Shown here: in pieces, positions 20,770 to 29,303 of the stretch
How the letters are laid out: each line of letters begins with the position of its first letter
Position numbering within the stretch: position 1 is the first letter of the stretch
Assembly (NCBI GenBank): GCA_040285825.1
Contig: JAUPSS010000004.1
Coordinates: forward strand, 1,592,550-1,656,549
Length of the DNA: 64,000 nt
DNA from: Eukaryota sp. TZLM1-RC
Taxonomy: Eukaryota > Metamonada: BaSk clade
Reading direction: 5' to 3'
Notes under the pieces: generated by a model
What the model saw: only the letters and a program-made list of their open reading frames with translations
What the model was told of the DNA's origin: nothing
The model's database searches: none
Program-made: the position numbers and the translations under genes

Positions 20770-21245
20770 AAAATCAATTTCCTTATACTCCAACTCTGCA
20801 ATGGAAAACTTACCCTCTGCACGGTCATTGTAGTACTTCCCAAGAGAAAGTAAAGAACTTGAAACATGGGGAATCAATCCTTCAAAAATTGTAACTATTC
20901 TATTGTGCCAAGAAGATCGATCAAAACTTCTTCATGTTCTACGTTTAACAATTCTTGAAAAAGTACCAAAAAAAGATAATGCAACTTTACCTAAAGAGCC
21001 ATTCAGAGAGAACGCAAATGGACACAAAAGATAATGAGAATTGCTATTTAAACTTTTCCAAATACTTTTGGTACTTGGCATTGTCTGCTTTAGAAAATGG
21101 TGTGACCGTCAGCGAATTCGATAATTTTCTGTCAGTATCATTTGACACATCAGAAGACCTCACATCAATTATATAAGTGGATCCATCAAGTCCAGGAATA
21201 AGAACGTCACCTCAACAGTCTCCAAAACCATAATTATTGTGAACA
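20770..21245 (-). mobile_element. LINE 3' fragment, second subfamily, minus strand
   Basis: Reads GDVLIPGLDGSTYIIDVRSSDVSN and ends with GKFSIAELEYKEIDF. It is closest to the fragment at 45268-45910 (GDVLVPGLDGAMIIIDVRSTDVSN), not to the VVDVVSVDVCK subfamily. Several stops. Confidence 0.65.
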
Positions 21246-21339
21246 AATAATGGTTTAATTAGGTGTTAAACATCTGGAAAACGATTCGCAAATATTAAAT
21301 ATTTAATCTAAAAATAATATGTATTTTTATTCTACTTTG

Positions 21340-21593
21340 AAAATTTCAGGACTTTGAAAGGTTCAGTATCTTTATCAAATTTAACTTGCTCTGAATTCTA
21401 GAGTGGTGACGTTTCTGACTGAGCAAAGTTTGAGGCGGACTGTTTGCAAACATCAGCAATTACTATATCAACAACACTGAGGCTATCATTGATAGATGGC
21501 ACAATTAGGCCAGCACGACGCTTTTCAAGTTCATTTTCCTTTTTTGTTTAGTTGGAGAGAAGCTGGTAATGGTTCAATAAATGATTCAACATT
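21340..21593 (-). mobile_element. LINE fragment, 3' side of the element C insertion
   Basis: On the minus strand this continues the LINE interrupted at 27977: after the HAMCKSY block come NVESFIEPLP, ELEKRRAGLIVPS and VVDIVIADVCKQSA, with a frameshift near 21545. Confidence 0.75.
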
Positions 21594-21597
21594 ATAT

Positions 21598-21749
21598 TGT
21601 TAGCTGGAGCTAAACGTGACTTTCCCATTTAGGAAAGAGGATCACGTCATCATTAGTTTAAATTGTAGTTTTGTTTATTTTCATTTGATTTCTTATATTC
21701 TGTTCATAAACTTCTGTTTCTGTTTATGTTTAGTGCACGAAAAGCAACA
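21598..21749 (+). repeat. 5' LTR of element C
   Basis: TGTTAG...GCAACA. Contains the stem ACGTGACTTTCC...GGAAAG...TCACGT and, at 21726, the ATG of gag (8 codons lie in the LTR). Confidence 0.92.
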
Positions 21750-22202
21750 GTAATTACTGGAGCCCGTAAGGAATCCGTCCTGCCTCATGTCCCTGTCCAG
21801 AATCCCGCGAACCTAGTAGCTCCATATTTAAGTCATACCGGTAGAGAATCCGTCTCCCGTTATGTAGAAGCTCTAAAGGTTTATGCCCAGCGTATGTCTT
21901 GCCATGTCATGTCAGACATGACAAGATACCCTCCTGAGACTAACTCCCAGTCCTCCTCCGCTAAGGAAGCCTCCCGTCGCCCCTCTGCTCCCGACGCTGA
22001 CCCTGCCATCTCCGCCATGACTAAGGAGATAGAAGACTTGAGAAGCAGACTCTCTCAAGTTTCTTCCCAGTCACAAGCTTTCAATGAAGCCTCCGATTCC
22101 GACACTGAGCCCATTCAAGCCAATGAATGCTCTACTCCCGTTTCCTCTCGTCCTCATGATGATCCCGATGGAGATCCAAATTCTCTCTCTCGACCCTGCT
22201 GA
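21726..22202 (+). CDS. Element C Gag N-terminal part
   Basis: 158 residues, starting within the LTR. Includes a predicted coiled-coil-like segment (ISAMTKEIEDLRSRLSQV) and an acidic Ser/Pro tail. It ends at TGA 22200-22202, while an overlapping ORF one frame ahead (from 22084) continues the Gag protein. Either a +1 programmed shift joins them or a 1-nt indel in the CTCTCTCTC tract near 22185 broke the frame. No catalytic motif. Confidence 0.75.
   Translation: MFSARKATVITGARKESVLPHVPVQNPANLVAPYLSHTGRESVSRYVEALKVYAQRMSCHVMSDMTRYPPETNSQSSSAKEASRRPSAPDADPAISAMTKEIEDLRSRLSQVSSQSQAFNEASDSDTEPIQANECSTPVSSRPHDDPDGDPNSLSRPC
21758..21776 (+). promoter_or_regulatory. Candidate primer-binding site, element C
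   Basis: TGG-initiated stretch 8 nt after the LTR, as in element A. tRNA partner not identified. Confidence 0.3.
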
Positions 22203-24033
22203 CCAACCCGGACTAACCTCATTTGAACACCGCCTCAGATCTGATGAAGACCGCCTCTTCGACGCGATGTTGCCTTACATTCCGTATACCATCGCTCCAA
22301 TCGTCCTAGAGACTTTCGAGATTTGCCACGGTATAGATCCCAGAGTCCCCTCAGCCATCCTGACTCATTTATTGTCAATGTGCCAACTAGAAGACCCAGC
22401 TAGTGTTTATCACCGATTCCAGTCCCTCCGTCTTTCTCTCTCTGCTCCCACAGTTAATGAAGCTGTCACGTCTTATATTTCTGAGTTCCTCAAACTCGTC
22501 CGACTCTGTCCCTCTCCTCTCCCTGAATCTGCAAAGATGAAGTTTTTCTCCAACGGAATCCGCCCCGACAAACTGAAGATGGTCATAAAGACTGATATAG
22601 AAGTTGGATCCATCTACAGCTTTGCCTCTCTTGTCTCCCGCCTCCGTGAACTCCTCCCTGCTTATCACCTCCCCTATTCGGCTTACTATGCCAATAGAGA
22701 CATTGCTCCTCCTCCTTCTAGAGACTCTCGCCCTCCTCGACGATCTTCCGCTTCTCCTAGAACTACTCGACAGCCTCCTCGTAACTCCTCTTCCCGTCCT
22801 GCTCCCTCTTCAGCCAAGCCACCCGCCTCCTCCTATTCTCAACGCTCCACTTATTCTACTCCTACTCCTAGCTCTCCCATGACCTGCTTCTACTGCAAAG
22901 AACCAGGCCATATGATCAAGGATTGCCCCAAGTCCGGATGCAAAGCCAGCCAGAAGCCTCGTCGTCGCCCTCTCGGAAAGAAACCATCCCTTCAAAGGAA
23001 GCACTTCACTAGAAGAAGTGTAAACCAAGTAACTCATGCTGCCCATGATGATCGCCCTGACTCCGTAAACTCCATTATCGATTCAATCCAAGAAGCCATT
23101 CAAGAAGATCACCGAATAGATGCTACTTATCTTCATGGTTTGAGCTCCTCCTCCTCTTCCTCCTCTGATAATGAGCCGTATAGAGCCACCTTGAATCCAT
23201 TTTCTACAATAAACCATAGTACTTACTCTTCCTCTCTACATCAACACTCTGCTATGGTACACCAGCAAGCCGAAGATTTCCAACACCTTTTCAACAATCT
23301 TGAATCTTTTACCTCTGCCCTAGCTTCACGAGACAACGCCCTTACCTCTCCCTACCCGTCACCCTCTGATTCTGGATTAGACTCTTCCTCAGACTCTCTG
23401 TCCGAAGCGCCCGAAGTAGTTTCTAAGGTAGACTCTAATAGCCACATGGTACCGCCAGGCAACGCTCCTTCCCGCCAAAATGGTTCTTTGCTGTTGGAAG
23501 CTAGTCCCGACCTCAGCTCTGAACCAGGGATGATCGACGCAGACTGTGCTCGTCACGACGGTGGAGTAACGCGTGGACCATTAGAATCTCACCTTCAGAA
23601 CTCTTCTAAAGCCGAAGACTCTGAGTCCTTAAGAACCGCTCCTGCCCAGAGTTTTGAACCGTTTGTCTCCTTATCAGCCCAGGAACTCAATAAGCCCTTG
23701 GATAAGAAGCTCCTCCATCTCAAGATCTATGTTGAATCTCAGACCATGCTCAATGGAATGGTAGACACTGGTGCTACTGTATCCTGTATTTCTCATGATC
23801 TCCTGAAGCAGGCTAAGCTGAAACTAACCTCCAAGACTCTAGAAGTTGGTTTATCCGATAAAATTAAGCTCTCCTGCCCTCTTGCCTCTGGAAAACTCGC
23901 TTTTGCCCTAGATGGTGCTGCCAAGCTCACCTACGTGAATGTAACTCTTGCTGTCTTGCAGAATTCGAATAGGTCACAGAATTCGAATAGGTCTCCACAA
24001 GTGCTCGTTCCAAACCAAGGAACATCCAATTAA
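22084..24033 (+). CDS. Element C Gag capsid, zinc knuckle and protease N-terminus
   Basis: Credible from about residue 38. A helical capsid-like region (SVYHRFQSLRLSLSAPT and following) is followed by a Ser/Pro/Arg linker, a CX2CX4HX4C knuckle (CFYCKEPGHMIKDC, ~268-281), a long acidic linker, and an aspartic protease start with VDTGATVS (D561). The protease flap and C-terminus are lost at the deletion junction, and the last ~25 residues are out of frame. Product: RNA-binding structural protein with a truncated protease. Confidence 0.8.
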   Translation: MKPPIPTLSPFKPMNALLPFPLVLMMIPMEIQILSLDPADQPGLTSFEHRLRSDEDRLFDAMLPYIPYTIAPIVLETFEICHGIDPRVPSAILTHLLSMCQLEDPASVYHRFQSLRLSLSAPTVNEAVTSYISEFLKLVRLCPSPLPESAKMKFFSNGIRPDKLKMVIKTDIEVGSIYSFASLVSRLRELLPAYHLPYSAYYANRDIAPPPSRDSRPPRRSSASPRTTRQPPRNSSSRPAPSSAKPPASSYSQRSTYSTPTPSSPMTCFYCKEPGHMIKDCPKSGCKASQKPRRRPLGKKPSLQRKHFTRRSVNQVTHAAHDDRPDSVNSIIDSIQEAIQEDHRIDATYLHGLSSSSSSSSDNEPYRATLNPFSTINHSTYSSSLHQHSAMVHQQAEDFQHLFNNLESFTSALASRDNALTSPYPSPSDSGLDSSSDSLSEAPEVVSKVDSNSHMVPPGNAPSRQNGSLLLEASPDLSSEPGMIDADCARHDGGVTRGPLESHLQNSSKAEDSESLRTAPAQSFEPFVSLSAQELNKPLDKKLLHLKIYVESQTMLNGMVDTGATVSCISHDLLKQAKLKLTSKTLEVGLSDKIKLSCPLASGKLAFALDGAAKLTYVNVTLAVLQNSNRSQNSNRSPQVLVPNQGTSN

Positions 24034-27000
24034 AGTCCTTGGATCTAGTTTCGAAAACGGCCAACGAAGAATAGACCCCTCCAAGATCGAATCCATAACC
24101 AAGCTTGCTCCTCCCTCCTCTGTTCCCGAACTCAGATCTTTTATAGGATCTGTGAACTTCCTCCGCGATTGGTTGCCTTCTGTATCCGCTGAAATCGAAC
24201 CTCTGACTGCCCTTCTCCGAAATAAACCCAGAAGAGTTCGATTAGGCCCAGCTGAACTCAAGAACTTCGAAAACATCAAGAACATGATAACTCGTAGCTT
24301 ACCTCTTGCCCTCCCTGACTCTGACAGCAACATTTTAATCTCAACCGACGCCTCAGAAAAAGCCATTGCCGGAATCATCTGGAAAGAACTGGAACCCTCT
24401 CCTCCTGAAACTTGTCTCTCCAAGCGTAAGGTGATGCCTATCTCATTCTACTCCAGAATCTTGTCCTCCTCCCAGCAACGTTGGTCTACTCTCCAGAAAG
24501 AGTTATTTGCTATTGTAATGACTCTCAACCAACCTAACTTGTCGTCTTTCCTGCTCACCAGACACTTGACAATCTTTTGTGATCACAAGAACCTTTTGTA
24601 TCTATTTAGCTGTCCCGACTCAAACCGTGTAGTACTCCGCTGGATCCCTGTATTACAATCATTCTCGTTTGACTGTGTACATATCGAAGGCCCCAAGAAC
24701 TTTTGGGCAGACTATTTATCCCGCGCCTCTCTTCTCCCCGAAAAGAAAGAGAAGAAGACCAGAGATATCTGTGATAACTCCACTCCCAAACTGTGTTGCA
24801 TGATGACCTATCAAGACCAGGCCAAGTCTCCTCTATGGAACTACCTAAATCTTGATGATCTGAGACACTTCGACACAGATCGCTGGTATGACATCGACTA
24901 TGTTACTGCTGAACGAATCCTTCATCCTTCCGCCCTCCGCTCGAAGCACAGTACCATGGCTTACCTGAATTCTTTGAAACATTTCATTCACTACAACGTG
25001 AATCCAGAACCGTACGACTATCTTGCTTCTTCCTCCGCTAAGTACTTTATCTTATCCACCGACCTGCCCTTTTTATATAAGGACGTCTCCGCCCCAAAAG
25101 ACTATGACTTTAGTTATCCCCTGAACTTGCCCTCTCGATATCTCACTGTTAATGATATCATCCAGCAAGCCAATTGGAATGCTCGAGTTTATTTCCATCA
25201 TCCAAGAATGCCCTTTCTGGATTATCTCCCAGAAGTTGTACCACAGAACGCCCATCTCATAGTCCTCAACCACGCCCCTCCGCGTACCACCATTGGGGAC
25301 TTGCTCTCCGCTGTTGACATATTTCACATCGTTCCTCTCCCCACTTACATGGTTCCTTTTGACCTTGGACATAATCGTTATATCTCTGACCGTTTCCTTA
25401 ACGTTATACTTCTACCCGATGCCAAAGGAGTCGCTCACGACTTTGAACGAAATCTGTGGTATAGAGCTACCACAGCTAGTGAACGTTATGTATTCCATGA
25501 TCTTGTCCCTCCTCGTTGTAACCCTCAGGAATGTCCTGACTCTCCTCGTTGTGATCACTACCCCTGGACTCCTGACACAATCAAACCCTGTCCATACGGT
25601 GATCAACTCTATGACTGCTGTCTTCATCCTCAGTTCCATAAATATTCTGACTTACCTTGCTGCAACGTACCAATCGGACCCCTCTACCCTGACTCAGACT
25701 ACCGGATGTATCTGCTGAATCCTTGTGCCGACGTAACCACCTATATCCCTCTCTGTCTATTGAAGCCGATTGTTCACAGAATTTATCATTACGATAACGA
25801 TGAACTGAGTCCTTGTCTCCTTGCCATCCCCGGAATAAAACTAGTCTATGGAGACCAGATTGATCCCAGTGATCGATCTATTCATTGTCATTTAATGCCA
25901 CTGGATTACTCTTCCGTAGCTGAAGCTGAATTTGACAACCCAGACCCCGACTTTATTCACGATGAATCAACTACCTGCTCTCACTTCCCGGATCTGATCA
26001 ACATGTACTTTAATGGACCTATTCAACATCACTCAAGGTTGGACTTCATTTTCCAAGACAAACGACTAGAGATAGTCCCTCATCCTACTCATTCCCATGC
26101 TTTCGCCTTGCCTGGATACCCTGCTGATCAACCGAGGTACTACTTACCATCTTTCACAAGCGAACTGCCGTCTAGATTAGAAATTTTCGAAGCTAACCCA
26201 TCTATGTTTGACCATGAACGATTTCTCAAAGAACAAAGCATGTCCCCTGCCGAAGGCCTTCCTTCCCGCGAAGATCCTGATCAGCCCATTGATGTATCTT
26301 CCGATTCATCTGACGAAGTCCACCTTGTCTCCACTATTACCTCCTCAAGTACCTCTGATTCCTCTGTCCAAGAATTGCTCCCGTCCAGTCCTCCCAGCTC
26401 CCCTGCCGCCGCTTTCTTGAATAAGATCTTTAAGGACCAGCAGAAGGTGCCTGATAATGATCCTCTGTTTAAAGACTGCATCATCGAAGCCAAATCCGGA
26501 TTGAAGCTTACCAAATCTGGAAAGATCCTGATTCCTCCGTCCACACGCCCTGAGATCCTCCTGCTCGCCCACGGTTCTATCGAAGCCGGACACCCTCCCT
26601 TTGCTCAATGCTGGAAGTCCCTTCAACAATCTGACTTTCACTGGCCCAATATGCGTAATGACTTGCAAACCCACGTCAATGCTTGTATCTTTTGCCAAAA
26701 GACTGCCCCCGTTCCAAAGACATTGATCTCCTCCACTGGATCCTTGAATTCAGTTCGCCGCCCATTTGAAAGTCTCCACTGTGACTCCATTGGCCCCCTG
26801 TCCGTTGACTCCTATGGTTACCGATATATTGTTCATTTTGTTGATGCATTCTCCAAGTGCAGTATCCTAGTTCCTACGAAAGATCTTAAAGCATTAACTG
26901 TAGCCAACTCTTTAATCTCTTCTGTTTACTCCATTTTCGGTGCCCCACGTCATATACACTCTGATAATGGTCCCGAATTCGCCAACAAGATATTTAGTCT

Positions 27001-27826
27001 GCTATGCCAATTCCTGAACGTTGAACACACCCAATCCTTGCCTCACTACCATCAATCCAATGGATTAGTAGAACGCCAACACCGAAGCTTTCTCCAAGTC
27101 ATTCGTCGTATGCTGCTCGACTTCTCCGATTATGACAACTGGTCTGATTACGTTCCCCTCTGCCAGATGGTATTGAACTCACAAGAAAGGAAAGCTCTGA
27201 ACGCCTCCCCATATAGTCTAATTTTTGGTTCTGACACCTCTCCTCGTCTCTTGCCAAACCAGCTATTGACTTCCTTTGCTTCCCATCCCTTGCCTGCCGA
27301 CAAGCCTGAGTTCATAGAACACCTAGTTACTCTTACGAAGAAACTATTAGCTTCATGGGATGCTGTAACCCAGTCCTCTGCTCCTCCCCCCGCTGATATA
27401 CCTGAGCCTCCGTACATTCCCCAAGTCAATGATCGAGTTTTTGTTCTGCGCGAGAAGCCAGACAAACTCCACGGTCACTTTGTTGGCCCCTATATCGTTC
27501 TCAAGGTCCTCTCCTCTAGCTCTCTCCTGGTCCAGAACCCTGTTTCAGGCTCATCCCTCAAGACAGCCACTCACCTAGTAAAGCCCTGCTTGTCTTCTCT
27601 TCCACCTGAGATACTTAACGCCTATGTTGCCGCTGATTCTGGCGAGCTTATCCTGGACGCGATAATAGATATCTCCGACGATTCCGCCACTGTACTTTGG
27701 TCTGATGGAACCACCACCGTACAGCCCGTCTCCTCCATCCGGAACACTGCAGCCTACTCCCGATACTCCAAGCTCGCCGCTGATCCTCCTAAATCCCGCC
27801 GAAAAAGAAAGAGAAGGCAGTGTTAG
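23948..27826 (+). CDS. Element C Pol: RNase H, extra domain, integrase, chromo-like tail
   Basis: 1292 residues, homologous from about residue 18. The RT thumb/connection (HPIKVLGSSF) is followed by RNase H (STDAS, D134; FCDHKNL), then a ~600-residue spacer (about 262-870) where elements A and E have ~130. Inside the spacer, about residues 522-580 hold 8 Cys. The HHCC finger (HGSIEAGH...CIFCQK) leads to the integrase core D946, D1006, E1042 (D-59-D-35-E), a GPY module (VGPYIVLKV), a chromo-like module (LILDAIIDIS...VLWSDGTTT) and a basic tail from the polypurine tract. The stop lies in the 3' LTR. The RT polymerase core is absent. Confidence 0.9.
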   Translation: MLSCRIRIGHRIRIGLHKCSFQTKEHPIKVLGSSFENGQRRIDPSKIESITKLAPPSSVPELRSFIGSVNFLRDWLPSVSAEIEPLTALLRNKPRRVRLGPAELKNFENIKNMITRSLPLALPDSDSNILISTDASEKAIAGIIWKELEPSPPETCLSKRKVMPISFYSRILSSSQQRWSTLQKELFAIVMTLNQPNLSSFLLTRHLTIFCDHKNLLYLFSCPDSNRVVLRWIPVLQSFSFDCVHIEGPKNFWADYLSRASLLPEKKEKKTRDICDNSTPKLCCMMTYQDQAKSPLWNYLNLDDLRHFDTDRWYDIDYVTAERILHPSALRSKHSTMAYLNSLKHFIHYNVNPEPYDYLASSSAKYFILSTDLPFLYKDVSAPKDYDFSYPLNLPSRYLTVNDIIQQANWNARVYFHHPRMPFLDYLPEVVPQNAHLIVLNHAPPRTTIGDLLSAVDIFHIVPLPTYMVPFDLGHNRYISDRFLNVILLPDAKGVAHDFERNLWYRATTASERYVFHDLVPPRCNPQECPDSPRCDHYPWTPDTIKPCPYGDQLYDCCLHPQFHKYSDLPCCNVPIGPLYPDSDYRMYLLNPCADVTTYIPLCLLKPIVHRIYHYDNDELSPCLLAIPGIKLVYGDQIDPSDRSIHCHLMPLDYSSVAEAEFDNPDPDFIHDESTTCSHFPDLINMYFNGPIQHHSRLDFIFQDKRLEIVPHPTHSHAFALPGYPADQPRYYLPSFTSELPSRLEIFEANPSMFDHERFLKEQSMSPAEGLPSREDPDQPIDVSSDSSDEVHLVSTITSSSTSDSSVQELLPSSPPSSPAAAFLNKIFKDQQKVPDNDPLFKDCIIEAKSGLKLTKSGKILIPPSTRPEILLLAHGSIEAGHPPFAQCWKSLQQSDFHWPNMRNDLQTHVNACIFCQKTAPVPKTLISSTGSLNSVRRPFESLHCDSIGPLSVDSYGYRYIVHFVDAFSKCSILVPTKDLKALTVANSLISSVYSIFGAPRHIHSDNGPEFANKIFSLLCQFLNVEHTQSLPHYHQSNGLVERQHRSFLQVIRRMLLDFSDYDNWSDYVPLCQMVLNSQERKALNASPYSLIFGSDTSPRLLPNQLLTSFASHPLPADKPEFIEHLVTLTKKLLASWDAVTQSSAPPPADIPEPPYIPQVNDRVFVLREKPDKLHGHFVGPYIVLKVLSSSSLLVQNPVSGSSLKTATHLVKPCLSSLPPEILNAYVAADSGELILDAIIDISDDSATVLWSDGTTTVQPVSSIRNTAAYSRYSKLAADPPKSRRKRKRRQC
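23959..23992 (+). repeat. 18-bp tandem duplication at the deletion junction of element C
   Basis: CAGAATTCGAATAGGT occurs at 23959-23974 and 23977-23992, exactly where protease sequence jumps to RT thumb sequence. This is typical filler at an end-joining or template-switch junction. Confidence 0.8.
27801..27820 (+). promoter_or_regulatory. Polypurine tract of element C
   Basis: Purine run AAAAAGAAAGAGAAGGCAG directly before the 3' LTR; also codes for the Lys/Arg tail. Confidence 0.75.
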
Positions 27827-27972
27827 CTGGAGCTAAACGTGACTTTCCCATTTAGGAAAGAGGATCACGTCATCATTAGTTTAAATTGTAGTTTTGTTTA
27901 TTTTTATTTGATTTCTTATATTCTGTTCATAAACTTCTGTTTCTGTTTATGTTTAGTGCACGAAAAGCAACA
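27821..27972 (+). repeat. 3' LTR of element C
   Basis: Differs from the 5' copy by one C/T substitution (TTTTCATTTG versus TTTTTATTTG). Confidence 0.92.
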
Positions 27973-27976
27973 ATAT

Positions 27977-29195
27977 GATTTGCACATTGCATGGATTTGG
28001 TCTCGAACCACATCATGAAGTGAAGAACGATAGCTGATGAAACGGTTACAGCTAAACAGATGTGACAAACTAAGTTGTTTTCCACACTTACAAAACAAAT
28101 TGTTTGGAAGGTTACAAGGCCATAAGTAACACCTTGATCTCATGGTTGTAGTCCATTGATGATCATTTAACCACAATCCATATACCTGAGGTACTTGAGT
28201 AAATAAAGCAATAGATGAACTTTCTTTCAAATCAATTAAAAAATTTGTGAAAGTGGGATTTGTTTCTTTGGCCAAGCCAACACGAGCAGAAAATCATTAC
28301 TTTTGAAATATTTAACTAAATGGTCTTGAAGCTTTTTCAAACAAAACTGAAGAGAAGTTATGGATCGATCAGGAATTTCACGAATGTCTCACGGAAAACA
28401 AGTTTGCCACAGGTCAGGCGAAAGACTGGAGACCTTTTGGCGTAGTGAACAAAGAAAAAAGCTATCTACAGTTTCTAGTAATGAACTTCGCGATGGATAT
28501 CTGGAAATAGATTCAAAAACAAATTCTTGCCACCACCAAGGAAGGCTGATTTAATACACCATTTAGACGAGGTGAAACCAACACCTCCAAGATGAGGCTC
28601 AGCAAAAAAATGACTTTTAAAAAGATCAGATTCCACTTGCAAGAGGTGAGACAAAAATTCTGTACGAATTGTGTTAAATTCATGACAAAAATTGTAGGTT
28701 AGTTCAGGCCGGAGTGAACGAAGTAAGTGGGTCATTTTTCCGGAATAACATATTTTCAAAATAAAAAATTTCAAATGTTTCTCAAAAGTCAGTTCTTTGA
28801 TTACTTCAAGTTCTTTTCTAATAGAAATCAGATAATTATGTTATTCCTTTAGCACATGCTGCGAAGAGCCCAAATAGCAACATAAAAAACTTAAACTTTC
28901 AGACAAATAATTAATTTGAGGTACTCTAATTCCGTTGACTTCTAAAGATACTTCAAATTTTGATATGCCAAAACACTCTCCAATAAAAGAAATATCGTCC
29001 ACATAAGTAACTATTTCTACATCAGAATATTTGGTCGTAATTGCTTCTAAAATTGGTTGAATCGTTAAACAAAAGGAAAAAGGACCCAAGGGATCCCCTA
29101 ATTTAACACCTGAAATAGATTTGAGACAAAAAGAATCAGATACTAAATCTGATGAACCACCGTAAAAAGTGGTGAAAATGCATTCACTTGTGTGA
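27977..29195 (-). mobile_element. Minus-strand LINE, 5' side of the element C insertion
   Basis: Reading the minus strand downward: FYGGSSDLVSD, GVKLGDPLGPF, the RT catalytic motif YVDD (28994-29005), VNGIRVPQINYLSESL, a TAA, the CYSGKMTHLLRS segment (28475-28774), then NFLIDLKESSS, the knuckle CKCGKQLSLSHLFSC and HDVVRDQIHAMCKSY (27990-28275). It is cut at 27977 and resumes at 21593. This copy keeps both catalytic Asp residues but has stops and frameshifts. Confidence 0.85.
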
Positions 29196-29303
29196 AAAGG
29201 GAATCAATTTGGACTGAACCTGAATTTGAACTTGAATTCTTTTTTTTTTTCATTTTTTTTAAAACTGGAATATTTATTGAGATAAAAAAAACTCATCTAG
29301 AAT

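Larger units (their letters stand above)
21598..27972 (+). mobile_element. Element C: young gypsy element with internal deletion
   Basis: LTRs 21598-21749 and 27821-27972 (152 bp each) differ at one position. The 4-bp target duplication is ATAT (21594-21597 and 27973-27976). Gag, zinc knuckle, protease start, RNase H, an extra domain, integrase and a chromo-like tail are present. The RT catalytic core is deleted at about 23960-24000, so the copy cannot make its own functional RT. Confidence 0.93.
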
